Shown piece by piece: positions 23,827 through 34,997 of a stretch of DNA of 64,000 bases (position 1 is its first letter; every line of letters starts with the position of its first letter). The stretch is from Chiridota heheva (taxonomy: Eukaryota; Echinodermata; Holothuroidea; Apodida; Chiridotidae). The DNA lies in NCBI GenBank assembly GCA_020152595.1, contig JAIGNY010004497.1:707501-771500 (forward strand), written 5' to 3'. A program made the position numbers and the translations under genes. The notes beneath the pieces are model-generated. The model was not told where the DNA came from and did no database searches. It saw nothing but the letters and a program-made list of their open reading frames with translations.

Positions 23827-24275
23827 TTTACTTGATTCTGTGGTAAAAGCCAATCAAAGAAAACACAGAACTAATTTAATCAAAAGTTAGCAACTATTTA
23901 TCATTTCTGCTATTTTTCTCCCCTTTCCAAAGGAATCAAGATTTGCATGTACAGCACAATGACAATAACCTCTGTATATGACGACCCAAGAAAACACATT
24001 ATACATATATTGCACAAGGAATATTAGGCGTTTTAATAGAACACAAGAACGACTTCTGATCATTATAGCTACTACACAACATTACAACACCGACATTACA
24101 ACACCGTTAAGATCATAATTCTAACATCATTCCATTCACAAATCCCTAGGGTTATCAAGTGCCTTATTAAACAAATTAGTTCGTTCTTTCACTATGGTTG
24201 CCGAGGGACCCTTACAGGTACTAAACTAAGGATGATTAAAATGCTTTCAATATTTCACATTCCTTACAAACATAA

Positions 24276-25400
24276 GAAAACAACAGCCAACCTGTACTTA
24301 ATGTACTTTAAAGGTTCTGTTGGGATTTTGCTCCCTGCGGAATCATTTCTAAAATACAGAATAGAAATGACCGCTTCTATGTTATTTGTATAACGTATGT
24401 GGGGCCCATCATACATGTTATAAAATAAGGAGCTTAATCTATATTGAAAATTGAAAAATATTGTAAAATGCCATATTTTTTAAATGAATACAGGAAATGT
24501 ATAAGTGTAAATAAATCAAGACCAATTGGACACAAATTGGCCAAAAATTGGTCTAATGCTATATTAGTGACGAACACTATCTCAATTAAGGGTAGTAGGA
24601 ACATATTCTTGACAAACATCCAACAGTAGCAAAAACACTTCTATCATAATCCGTTACAAACTGACCATTTTACAACGATTTGAATTTTCATGCTTCAATA
24701 TGTCGGTTGTTGGAGCAATTTGGACAACCTTGGTATTTACGTATGTATAACCTTTGTTTTTCAATAGTCTGCGAGTCTTTACCATCCTACCAATCAAATA
24801 CTAGCATAAATAGACGTACCATCATATCGCCTGCTTAAATTTTGCAAACCATATTTATGCTTTAAATTGCTATTCAGGCAAATTTCTTTAATTAGAGCAT
24901 TTCAAAAATGTGATATGTTACACCTCTTTTGTTTAATTTCTTTCTGTGCTTTAATCAATCCACTGCATGGTTTCCTTTTAGAGGTACGTCATTGATAAAC
25001 ACATCAACAAACATGCAAATAAACAAATAATTACCACCAATGAATAAATAATTCTTTCTTGGGTACTGACGAAATCAGACACCAAAAATAATTTAATCTT
25101 CTCATCACTTATTGAAGTGAACGAAGAAACAAATTCAGGCTAGAAAAAAAACCACCATTCAACATTGTTGGTGAAGGATATGGTTGAATGGTTTACCAAG
25201 GTTTATAACGTCCTGACAGACCCCATTGGAGAATTTACGTCAAGACGCCCATTTCCGTTTTGTTGCCCAGTTGTAGAGCACTTGTTGGAGACCCACTGGG
25301 ACCTAACCGGGATGTCCAATTGGAATGCAGAAGCTTTTAACAACACTGCCATGGAGATCTCTTCATAAAAAAATTATAGAATGAAGATAAAGTACTGCAC
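24276..25400 (-). other. GKAP1 intron segment
   Basis: No repeat or gene recognised. An open frame at 25165-25368 (plus) has no family match. Confidence 0.45.
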
Positions 25401-25523
25401 CTTTTCCTTGTCTTTTTCTTTCCGTTTCTTGCTTTGGTCTTTCTTAACAATCTGCGACACCTCATCCTCAACCTTACTGAAAAACTTAGTATCTGCTTCT
25501 ATATTTTCCGGCTTTTTAGTCGG
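25401..25523 (-). CDS. GKAP1: GKAP1 homologue exon, FFxKVEDEV helix
   Basis: The exon has 41 codons, phase 0, with acceptor CTGTTTTACAG and probable donor AAG|GTGCAG (weak but in the expected place; the frame stops about 8 codons later). The peptide has PTKKPENIEADT, then KFFSKVEDEVSQIVKKDQ, then a Lys-rich tail, matching [21 protein letters not shown] of vertebrate GKAP1. The helix is amphipathic and leads towards the coiled coil of the next exon. The weak donor is the main uncertainty; using a GT four bases further on would shift the frame. Confidence 0.8.
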
Positions 25524-26598
25524 CTGTAAAACAGAAAAGAATGTTCCTGATAATCATTTGTGTATTTATGTTTCATTTAAATCATTTATGAATAATTATA
25601 GTTCAAGAATGTCTTCATAAATATTCTAAAGAGATACATATAACGATGAAAAATTATTATGAAGGTAAACATAATTACTGAATAAATTAGATGAAACAAA
25701 TTAAGCAAAAATATGAATGTTCATCACAGAATTTTATCTACATAATATACATCACATTAATTGTATTCCTAGAGGTGTGAAACCATTTTCTATTTTCTTG
25801 AATAGGCTAAGACTCTTAATTCCTTAATTTCTGATTTTTTTAGGCATATTTTGAGAAGTTCCAAGCACTGTAACTGGCAGGGAGGAGGGAGGGGGGGGAG
25901 ACATTGTAACAAGTATGCAGGAAGGACATAACATCCATCAAAAAATGAAAGGCAAAAATGTTTTAAAAAGTAATAATAATAATAAAGAAAACCCACAACA
26001 CAGCTCCTTGAAAAGTAAAGTACTGTACATGCTGACATGCATGGATAGAGGGTAAATAGTAGAACAATTTAGTCCATTGAAAATTAGTCCTGTCGTGACA
26101 TGTTGATTATCGCGATATCTCTATTCCCACAACATGAAATATGCCTCTCAACACATATCACGATACCAAACGCTAATACTCAACTAAGAAATTTTCAGCC
26201 AACTAGGCTAGGCTACCTCATATGTTACAATTCTAACGTTACAGTATCAAATCTAAATGTCAAGCTTAGGCCATTAAAAACGTGCAAAAATTATCAAGAA
26301 ACATAAAAAAAACTAATTAAAAATCGTTCTCCTACACCCCACACTGGTATGCTCCAATGTAAGTTGGCAAAAAGTACACAAAATTGGCCCAGAACATGCC
26401 TCTCAGGCTCTGATGATTGATGGTCATGTTGCCTGGATTACCAAATACATGCGAGATGCCAGATGAATGTAATAGTCACGCGATCATGTCGTCTGCCAGA
26501 TCTGCAAATCATTTTTTTTCTTGCGTTCATCATAAAAGAAGTAATGTTAGTGAAATTAACAATGTGTCATGAGTCAGTTTTCTTAAAAAGTACCACTA
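25524..26598 (-). other. GKAP1 intron segment
   Basis: AT-rich intron with a short G-run near 25889; nothing else recognised. Confidence 0.45.
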
Positions 26599-26656
26599 TA
26601 TACCAATATATCGCGATATACCAATATATCACGATATACCAATATATCGCGATATT
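26599..26656. repeat. 18-bp palindromic AT-rich repeat
   Basis: Three copies of TATACCAATATATCGCGA. The ATATCGCGATAT core is a perfect palindrome (one unit has CACG instead of CGCG). Confidence 0.85.
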
Positions 26657-26863
26657 TTTCTCCACGATAATCAATACGTAATAGAGCCAGATTGTGACAG
26701 CACTACTAAAAATATTGGCTCAATTCTGGTCAGTCACTTGACTGACATAAAGACCTAATTTTTGGGCAATATAGCTTTCAATTCTAAACCAATATATAAT
26801 CAAAAAAGTTAAAAACTCCTGCAAGGCTAGCAGTAAATACTTTTATATGCTGTCTCTGTTTGT

Positions 26864-28238
26864 CTTTACGACTCTAACACAGTATACTCTGTCTATAGGA
26901 CTCAAACACAGTATACTCTGTCTATAGGAATCAAACACAGTATACTCTGTCTATAGGACTCAAACACAGTGTGCTCTGTCTATAGGACTCAAAAACAGTA
27001 TACTCTGTCTATAGGAATCAAACACAGTATACTCTGTCTATAGGACTCAAACACAGTATACTCTGTCTATAGGACTCAAAAACAGTATACTCTGTCTATA
27101 GGACTCAAACACAGTATACTCTGTCTATAGGACTCAAAAACAGTATACTCTGTCTATAGGAATCAAACACAGTATACTCTGTCTATAGGACTCAAACACA
27201 GTGTGCTCTGTCTATAGGACTCAAAAACAGTATACTCTGTCTATAGGACTCAAAAACAGTACTCTCTGTCTATAGGACTCTAACACAGTACACTCTGTCT
27301 ATAGAACTCAAACATAGTATACTCTGTCTATAGGACTCAAAAACAGTATTCTCTGTCTATAGGACTCTAACACAGTATACTCTGTCTATAGGACTCAAAA
27401 ACAGTATTCTCTGTCCATAGGACTCTAACACAGTATACTCTGTCTATAGGACTCAAACACAGTATACTCTGTCTATAAGACTCAAACACAATATACTCTG
27501 TTTATAGGACTCAAACACAGTATACTCTGTCTATAGGACTCAAACACAGTATACTCTGTCTATAGGACTCAAACACAGTATACTCTGTTTATAGGACTCA
27601 AACACAGTATACTCTGTCTATAGGACTCAAACACAGTATAATCTGTCTATAGGACTCTAACACTGTATACTCTGTCTATAGGACTGAAACACAGTACACT
27701 CTGTCTATAGGACTCTAACAGAGTATACTCTGTTTATAGGACTCTAACAGAGTATACTCTGTTTATAGGACTCAAACACAGTATACTCTGTCTATAGGAC
27801 TCAAACACAGTATACTCTGTCTATAGGACTCAAACACAGTATACTCTGTCTATAGGACTCTAACACTGTATACTCTGTCTATAGGACTCAAACACAGTAC
27901 ACTCTGTCTATAGGACTCTAACAGAGTATACTCTGTTTATAGGACTCAAACACAGTATACTCTGTCTATAGGACTCAAACACAGTATACTCTGTCTATAG
28001 AACTCAAACACAGTCATGACGTGTACCTCCGCTTTCTGTTTAGTATGCACTGCAACCGCTGATTTTGGCCAAAATCGACGATTGCGCATGCACACGCTTC
28101 TATCTGATGCACGTTGGGCATATTATTAATGCCCCTATGATAGCATACTGAAAGCAAAGAACTTGTACACTTAATGGTATACTCTGTCTATAGGACTCTA
28201 ACACAGTATACTCTGTCTATAGGACTCTAACACGGTAT
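26864..28238. repeat. 29-bp minisatellite, about 40 copies
   Basis: The unit is TATACTCTGTCTATAGGACT plus CAAACACAG (29 bp), with variants GGAATC, CTCTAAC, CTCAAAAAC and TGTTTATAGG distributed in blocks. It is interrupted once by a small MITE (28014-28177), after which two more units follow. Confidence 0.96.
28014..28177. mobile_element. 164-bp MITE inside the 29-bp array
   Basis: The ends are inverted repeats: TCATGACGTGTAC...GCTTTCTGTTTAGTATGC on the left, and on the right (reverse complement) CCATTAAGTGTAC...GCTTTCAGTATGC. The centre has a TTTTGGCCAAAA palindrome. Array units continue on both sides. No clear target duplication is visible. Confidence 0.75.
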
Positions 28239-29240
28239 ATATCGTATATGAATATGTTAAAGGCCATTGAACGTGTAGTAACTTCTATATTGTTTCAAAG
28301 AGCATTCAAATCTGAGCAGACTATTTTTTTAATTTTGAAAATAGCACTTTTAATTTTTGATTTATGACTGATCAAAATTTGGTCAGTTTTTAATTTATGC
28401 AAAATTTGTGATATATGACATTTCTTTCCTACATCTTAGTCTGAAAATGGCAGGAAAGTCTATTCCTGCTACAATTTTATTGTAGGCATAGCAAAGACCA
28501 AAATCTTTTGGTCAGAAATTGTTGCACTGCTTTACACAAATATGACAGACATTTTAAAAACAAAGGATTTACATAGGAAAATACCAAGGTCGCCATGTAA
28601 TACATCACATAATTTGCATAAAATATGCAAATTTATGTCTCAAAATTCAAAAATACTATAAAATTGTCAATGTTTAAAGGATTTTGTTGAATTTTTTAGA
28701 TACAATGATAATTCTAAGTGGATTTTATAAAACAAAATAGTTAGTGATGCCTGTACACGTCCATATACCTTTTAAATGTAAACACAACACTGCCCTTAAC
28801 AACAAAAAGTAACAAATGAACAGTGCTCTGAAGAATGTAAATTAATAGTGACAGCATGTTTTTGAAATTTAAAGAGATATATTGGACAGGTAACAAAAAC
28901 TTGCCCTTAATTGGATACTTTAATAATTTGATTTTTTTTTTTTTGGCAATTATAGAAAGGGTATTTGCATACCAAATAAGATGCTGTCTAACCTCATCAT
29001 TTTTGCCACAAATGCAGCAAAACGATTTAGCTTTATTGCACACCTTAAGTGGTTCAAAGCTTCATTTAAAAATCCTCCGTATCTAGGTTCTCAGACAGAT
29101 TGCTCTAAAACACTCTTTAGCTATAAAGAAACTAATGCCAAATTAATGACGATTTTCGTTTCTATTTAAAAAGAGAAAATCATGCCAAATGAATTAATGA
29201 GGATTTTCGTTTCTTTTTGTTTTCATACAAAGTGATGATT
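28239..29240 (-). other. GKAP1 intron segment
   Basis: Very AT-rich; short inverted words (AATTTGCATAAAATATGCAA near 28611) but no defined element or gene. Confidence 0.4.
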
Positions 29241-30708
29241 AAAGGACAAGTTCAGGGGTCCAGCAAGTCTATCTCATTTGAAAGAGGACTTCAAAATAAA
29301 TAAAATGGTGAAGAAAACATTACAAAATCTTATTCTATTAAGGAGGATCTAAGTTTAAAGTTTGGTATCATTCAGGTAGAAAAGACTGAAATCAGACTAG
29401 TTGTGATGTCATAGCCTCAGATTTCTCAAGGTCTTTATGTATTCTATCATCTTTTGTCCTTCGATTTTGTGGCATAAAAACCATGGGCTATTATGAGTAA
29501 ACATAATATCAGGGAAACTGAAGAAATTTTACAAAACATAATGCATGAAATCCTTGTTCTTTTTAAATCTGAACAATTTTGACCGGGACAGTTGGTCAAA
29601 AGTATATTTTACACATGAAAATGAGATCGGAAAGGATTAGAAACATTTTGAGGGATGAATGGTCGTTTTCTGTTGCGATCTAATTGTTATTCATATACCA
29701 GCTTCCTGGTAAGTGATACTGATAGCACAGGAATAATTTATTTTCATTTTGAATCGTGTTATTCCAAAACAATCATGCAAATTCACTCCTCTAAACCATG
29801 CTATTTATAGCAAGTTTTTCCCAGATTCAAACTTTAAAACTTTAGAAAATATGATACACAGCGTCAAGGAACAGATTATCTGCCCTTATCGGCAAATGAT
29901 AAAGATACAAATCCCACTAACTTGTTGTTACTGGTGCGTGGAAAAAAATCACCCCTGGCGCTGATTTACATACAGTGGGAATAAAGTTAACCTTTTTGAC
30001 CAATGAAGACACTTTCTGAGTAACTACTTGCAGAAGTCAAGCTCGTGAGTTATGATATCCATTCATAAGTTTCATATCCAGGCTCGTCGTGCCCATACAC
30101 AATAATGTGTTGAAACTTGTAGGTAATGTAGTCTTGCACAGTGCATGTAGTGCAGAGTTGGTTGTGAATTTAGGAGTGAATGGTCTTACGATTTGCGATA
30201 TTGTTATCACCGAGATTTATAATGGAATAACAAAGTATTTTACAACACAAAAGGACTCGGGAGAAAATGTTAAGGACTCCAAATAAAAGGAATTATAAAG
30301 AAATGAAGGTACAGTTGTTGTTTGTGGAAATATTAGCCCAGAAAAAAGAGGCATTATATTATAGAGCGGATTCGAGCCTGTTATTACAGGTACATGTAAT
30401 ATTTATGACTATGCATTTCCAAACATTCTCATTTCTCAATCGTATTATTAATATAATCTGCATAAATATCACATTTTTACAAATATATCAAAAGATACAT
30501 ACACAAAGCATAAGCTTTTTTTTTTATTAAAATAAAACTGATTTTTACCATCTTTTTAAATTTATTTTTACAGTGATTTGGTTTTTTCGTTACTTCTGGT
30601 TTTTTGTTTTGATAAAACATGAATCAGACCGAAATAAACTGGTTTGAGTTACAAACCAGTAGACCGCTTAAATTGGACAGACATGCTTGACCACTGGACT
30701 AATCCTTT
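29241..30708. mobile_element. long-arm MITE (AAAGGATTAGTTCAGTGG family), copy with nested insertion
   Basis: The left arm (29241-29485) matches the arm at 39231; the last about 30 bp of the right arm (GACCACTGGACTAATCCTTT, ending 30708) remain. The middle and most of the second arm are replaced by a nested fragment at 29486-30670. Confidence 0.75.
29486..30670. mobile_element. nested partial copy of the TAAGCTTGCACGG element
   Basis: It matches, in inverted orientation, the first about 1.2 kb of the element at 49309-51977, including GCTATTATGAGTAAACATAA and, at its end, GTTTGAGTTACAAACCAGTA then ACCGCTTA, which corresponds to the terminal repeat. The other half of the element is missing. No coding sequence. 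Confidence 0.8.
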
Positions 30709-32025
30709 GAGAATAAGAATAACGTAAAAACGAAAGCAGCTTGACCTAGATTCATAAAGCAGAATGTAGCACTCAGACATCTAACCTAGTTTTTCTAAGA
30801 CGTTGAGTGCTTGTTCTTATGTAAGGGGCAGAGCAAGGTTTACCTGCCGTCTGCATAATTGAAGCTGATGTTCAGTATACATTACAGCCCTAACCCTAGT
30901 ATTGAGAGAAATGAAAAAATAATAATAAAAGTAGAATGAGTCAATTGTTATGTTTGCTTGCTTCTTTGACGGCGGCCTAAGGCTTCAAAATCTCTTACGC
31001 AATCAATATTTTTTTCATGGATGCTGATATTTTACCTAAGATAAACAACTTCATGAGAAAAACACATTTCTCCGCTTTTTTTTTCCTTTCATGTTTTACT
31101 TCAAGTTGTTACTTTCAAATACCAAACCAGACAGCTTAAAAGCCTGTTGCCACTAAGGTTTGCAAAATACGTAACTACATTTGACATAAACCCCTGATAT
31201 CATCAGAAATGCAAAAGAGCACCAAAAGAAGGCAGTTTTATCTTTCATGTATTCATTTCATACAAATATTTTGGCCTTTGCTTGACAAAGATTACTGGAA
31301 CAAATTATTGAAAGTGCTATGAAAAAATTGAATTCTAATTAAGAACCATAGTTTGAATCAATCATAGTTTGGAACATGAAACCAGCATGTCAGCTGAATA
31401 GTGCGCTTACTTGTAGTTTGTCGTCTGGCCACTCTCTCTCTTTGCATTTTGCTTTATAAATTGTACATATTTAGGTTAGGTTTATCTTTCCAAAGGTTGA
31501 AGTCACATCCAAAATCTATCTATCTTTGGTATTTGTGTCGTAAATGAAAACTATGTTATACTTATCATTCTGTATATGTTGAGGGAGTAAAATAAATTTT
31601 CTAAAATTGACTAATTGATTTAAATCTAAATTGATAACATTTTATAGATATTAAAATATACCTTCCTAGCATGAGTCACTATGTAACTTAATCATCATCT
31701 TTGATGTAAAATCGTAGAACCACTGGTTTTGTTTCTGGTATCCTTATACAAAACATGGGTGAAAGTCAAGATTAAATGAAAGAAGAACACTCAATGGCAA
31801 TTGGCTGGAAAATCTAGCTGATGATGATTGACCATTCAATTTATCTTCAAACATTAAAGTTTACACACTCTTAACCTCATCCTGAAAAGTTTGTTTTTGA
31901 CAAAGATTTAAGCCAAAAGTTTTGATATTTTTGTTCCAGATGTCACTTCTGCTGATAACGCTTCGGCGAATTTTATTTACCTGTTCCCAAGAAAATGGGA
32001 AAAACAATGAATGAGGTCTCTCTCT
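30709..32025 (-). other. GKAP1 intron segment
   Basis: No gene or clear repeat recognised in this AT-rich stretch. Confidence 0.4.
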
Positions 32026-32790
32026 CTAGGTGCCGAGTCTGAACAGACATTGGCAATCATGGCCCTCCAGGTCACTTCTATTTAAAACTAAGCTCATAAA
32101 CTTATTGTTACTTAGACTGTTGTTGGAGCCCAGCTGTTTAAGCTTTGGACATATATTAGGCTCGCTGCCTTCTTCTGCTTCTTTGCCTTCAATTTTCGCA
32201 CATACTGCAAGGTGTTCCAAACCACCCTCCCAATAAACATGCCCAAAAAATGGCATTGAGTCCATGCCTAAAGCTTTCAGGATATCATCATCATTTGTTT
32301 CTTTTCTGTCCCAGATATTTTCAACAACCCTCCTTATTAAGCACATTTCTGTTGCTTGTAATCATTTCTTGATGTCTCAGGTAATTGTCCAGCATTCACA
32401 GCCATAGAGAAGAGTAGACCATACACACTGTATGCCTTCAAGATACAGAATCTCGTACCCATTTTAATATTTCTATTCTTTAGAATTGGATTCACTTCTG
32501 TAAACACATCTTTGGAAATTGCATTGCGTTTTCTAACTTTGTTAACCCTTACTCTACCAGTACTTTTTTTGAAAACGTGCTTGGGAGGCGGGGTTAGAGA
32601 TGGGGTACCCAAAACAAAGCAAGACCTTAGTGATATGGCTCATCAGGCTAATGGTTCTGTGTAGTTTGCATTCTGTTGCACCTGGTTTCTTGGGTAAGGT
32701 TATAAAGATTGATTTGCTCATGTCTGGTGGTATCTCTCCTGTATCATACATCATATTTAAAAGCATAGTTAGAGTTTCATTATCAAGGTT
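32026..32790 (-). pseudogene. non-LTR retrotransposon with internal deletion
   Basis: The minus strand reads MMYDTGEIPPDMSKSIFITL then PKKPGATECKLHRTISLMSH (start of the reverse transcriptase domain), then jumps to NPILKNRNIKMGTRFCILKA, CLIRRVVENIWDRKETNDDD and FFGHVYWEGGLEHLAVCAK (C-terminal region). The RT core between them, including the YxDD site, is missing; the gap contains a piggyBac-type end at 32542. Frameshifted and inactive. Confidence 0.85.
32542..32563. mobile_element. lone piggyBac-type MITE end
   Basis: TTAACCCTTACTCTACCA repeats the left end of the element at 11923. It lies at the point where the LINE fragment loses its RT core, and no matching right end is nearby. Confidence 0.65.
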
Positions 32791-33010
32791 GGTTTGTTGA
32801 TGTTTAACGGCACCGCAACGGTCAGAGTCAAATGTGCCAAGAGGGTGTTAATAAATAATGGTGTAAGAGTTAAGATAGTGAGGAGATGGAAGGTTTGTAA
32901 GGGAGATAAAGGGGAAAAGCTGAATGTGGGAGAAATATTTAGGTGAAAAGAAAGAGGTGTGTAAGGTTAGGTGTAGAAAGGGAGGAGGGCCTCAAATACA
33001 TAGTGGCATT
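32787..33010. repeat. dispersed repeat (TTAACGGCACC family), diverged copy
   Basis: TTGATGTTTAACGGCACCGC is followed by a purine-rich body, as in the copies at 10443 and 63183, but more diverged. Confidence 0.55.
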
Positions 33011-33096
33011 TTGTCAAGTCCTGATGCTTGCCTTGTTTCATGTTCTGATGGCTCTTTGCACTTCAATGATATGAATACAAATCATGTAAAAAGGAA

Positions 33097-33490
33097 AATA
33101 GGTAGCTCAGTTGGCAGAGCACACAGCTGAGATGCTGGAGGTCCCGGGTTCATGCCTCGGTCAGGTCTAACTTAATTTCTCCACAGCTATGCAGACAAAT
33201 ACACCGAACATAAAAGTGAAAGCATTTTGTCTGCAGCCACCTACTCTTTATTCAGCTGTTGAAAAAAGTGACAATAGTTCAATGGCACACACCTTCTATC
33301 CTAACAGAGGGAACATTAAGCTGTCGGTCCCAACAGCAGGAGAGGCACCCCTGCCTGGTTCTCTGACCACTATTCGAGAAGAGATGCGTGAAAACGCTCT
33401 ATTCATTCACTTTTCCTTTCCAGTGCTAATTTCATGTGCGCCCATAGGCAGCCAGAGAACTAGTCTGTTAGTTGTAGAGCGCATTTGAAT
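33097..33490 (+). mobile_element. tRNA-derived SINE-like sequence (second family)
   Basis: The head has tRNA-like A and B boxes: GGTAGCTCAGTTGGCAGAGC and GTCCCGGGTTCATGCCTC, with a plausible D-arm and T-arm but no matching acceptor stem. The following about 300 bp is unrelated to tRNA. The 3' boundary is approximate. Confidence 0.55.
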
Positions 33491-33601
33491 AGTTCTTTGA
33501 AACTAAACAATGTGCCATATAAATTCCGAATATCATATGTAACATATAACACGACACAATCAACTATTTCTTTGCCATCTTTTTGTAAATCACCAAATAC
33601 C

Positions 33602-33875
33602 GAGAGAGAGAGTTAAACACACAATTACAATGACGGGGTCGTCGCCTGCGTATTCGGTTATGATAGTAACAATGCTATCACGAAACGCTTAATACGACCC
33701 GGACGAGAACACAGGTACGACGTACGGACAGACATAACATCGACAACCAAGTCAATGTCCACGGCCTTTGATAACCAGTTGTGGTGCACTGGCGTGTCTA
33801 CCCAACCCAGGCTTGAACCCGGGGCCTCGTGGTCTGTAGACAGGTATGATAACCGCTACACCACAGTAGGTAGAT
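33602..33875 (-). mobile_element. tRNA-derived SINE, copy 1, perfect 13-bp TSD
   Basis: It is flanked by ATCACCAAATACC at 33589-33601 and 33876-33888. The minus strand has a tRNA-like head, GGTGTAGCGGTTATCATACC (A box) and CCCCGGGTTCAAGCCTGGG (B box), a body shared with 40573-40850, and a (CT)n tail. The head resembles a tRNA of the Val/Glu/His type but has no acceptor-stem pairing. Confidence 0.92.
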
Positions 33876-33888
33876 ATCACCAAATACC

Positions 33889-34629
33889 TTCATCATCCCC
33901 TTTAAAATATCTATCAAGATGTTCACAAATATTGTTTTGCATGGACGAGCGATAACCTTTTTGTTGTATTCATGCTTTTTTACACAATAGCCTAGCAGGT
34001 TCAGTACACATGTAAGTAATAATTGCACTCAAAGTGATTTTTAGGACTCTGTGTGCAATGAAGTGTTGACAATGAGCTAAGAGCGGTGCTCATTATCTGT
34101 GAGGATTATATCATTGGCCCGGCATGGCGGTTTAGATTGTCAATGTATTCCTAACACAAGAAACAGTGTGATTTTTTAAGAAAAATATGTCAGATTTGTT
34201 GTAAAAGTCTTGTTGTAAAAGGCCAAAAATCCATGGTGTAACATTTTCAGTACGATCTTATCCTCAGGGGTAAACATCAAACTGTGTTATATAATCGAGC
34301 TAATTAAAATTGACAATATTTGATTCAAATTGATCCTTATAATGTGTCACTTCATAAGAATACAATTTTGAGTGTACAACAATCCTGGAGAAAAAATTCT
34401 TATCAAAGTTGAAGTGAATGTTGTAGTTGCAGGTGTATGTCATGTGCCAACATTGAAGGGAAGGCAGGGGGGCTAAGACTTTTGGGCATGCATGGTACCA
34501 TCAAATGCACCTTTAGCCTCACCAGTTAGTAGTAAGTAATACTACGTGATTTATGATCCTACATTTCAGCTTAGTTGACCACTCAACACTTGGATGACAG
34601 TCTAGATCAAATGAAAGAAGGCCACTCAC
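33889..34629 (-). other. GKAP1 intron segment
   Basis: AT-rich; no other feature recognised downstream of the 34630-34824 exon in transcript sense. Confidence 0.45.
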
Positions 34630-34824
34630 TGAAGATAAGGAATCAGCTGGCAAGTCTATAGAGTCTAGTCCGACCCCTTCGCTGGCATTACCGGAATGAA
34701 ATTCTTGCAAGGACATGGTGGCATGCTGCTTCTCTTTCTGTAGATGCTTTCTCCTCTCCTTCCTCTTCATGGGAGCTTGATCTGATGCGTTGGCGTCCCC
34801 TGTATCACCCATCTCGGCCACAAA
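34630..34824 (-). CDS. GKAP1: GKAP1 homologue exon, basic stretch and SLQEFHS motif
   Basis: The exon has 65 codons, phase 0, with acceptor TTTAATTTTCAG and donor TCA|GTGAGT. The peptide opens FVAEMGDTGDANASDQAP, then carries a highly basic helix (MKRKERRKHLQKEKQ) and the motif TMSLQEFHSG, matching KKDKRKNHQGK and TVSLKDFHSED of vertebrate GKAP1. The C-terminal third (Ser/Asp/Leu-rich) is variable in the family. Reading through the donor gives a further open stretch to about 34519, which is intron by this model. The first copy of the 931-bp tandem repeat begins about 170 bp upstream of the exon in transcript sense. Confidence 0.85.
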
Positions 34825-34997
34825 CTGAAAATTAAAGTAGTAGGATTAATTAATGACAGCCATCGACACGGTACCCAATTTCAAATAGTGGCAAATAGGT
34901 TTAAGTACATTGAGATACTATACAACAACTATGATAATTGTTCTTATTTATTGCACAACAATGGAATATTACACACTATATAAGCATATACCATCCT

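Larger units (their letters stand above)
18655..24275. repeat. tandem segmental duplication (copies 18655-22794 and 22795-24275)
   Basis: The two copies share flanks and interior in the same order: AGAATCTTGTCTCAAG, a TGAGG/AGCCCC array, ATTGACTGACTCGTCT, GAGAAAGACCTG, TGTGTTATTTCAAAAC, the 26-bp array, and the CCGAGGGA(T/C)CCTTA end. Identity by eye is about 95%. Copy A is longer because of a 1.95-kb insertion (19940-21888) and a much larger array (about 720 bp versus about 60 bp). Confidence 0.92.

Noticed and set aside
25165..25368. 67-codon plus-strand frame next to a GKAP1 exon
   Set aside because: No family match and wrong strand for the gene; likely chance.
26864..28238. CRISPR-like regular repeats
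   Set aside because: Units are contiguous 29-mers with no unique spacers and the context is a eukaryotic intron; a minisatellite.
33101..33180. Possible tRNA gene (GGTAGCTCAGTTGGCAGAGC head)
   Set aside because: D-arm and T-arm look tRNA-like, but no 7-bp acceptor stem pairs and the sequence continues as a repeat; read as a SINE head.
33798..33875. tRNA-like sequence on the minus strand
   Set aside because: It lies at the head of a SINE bounded by target duplications and lacks acceptor-stem pairing.
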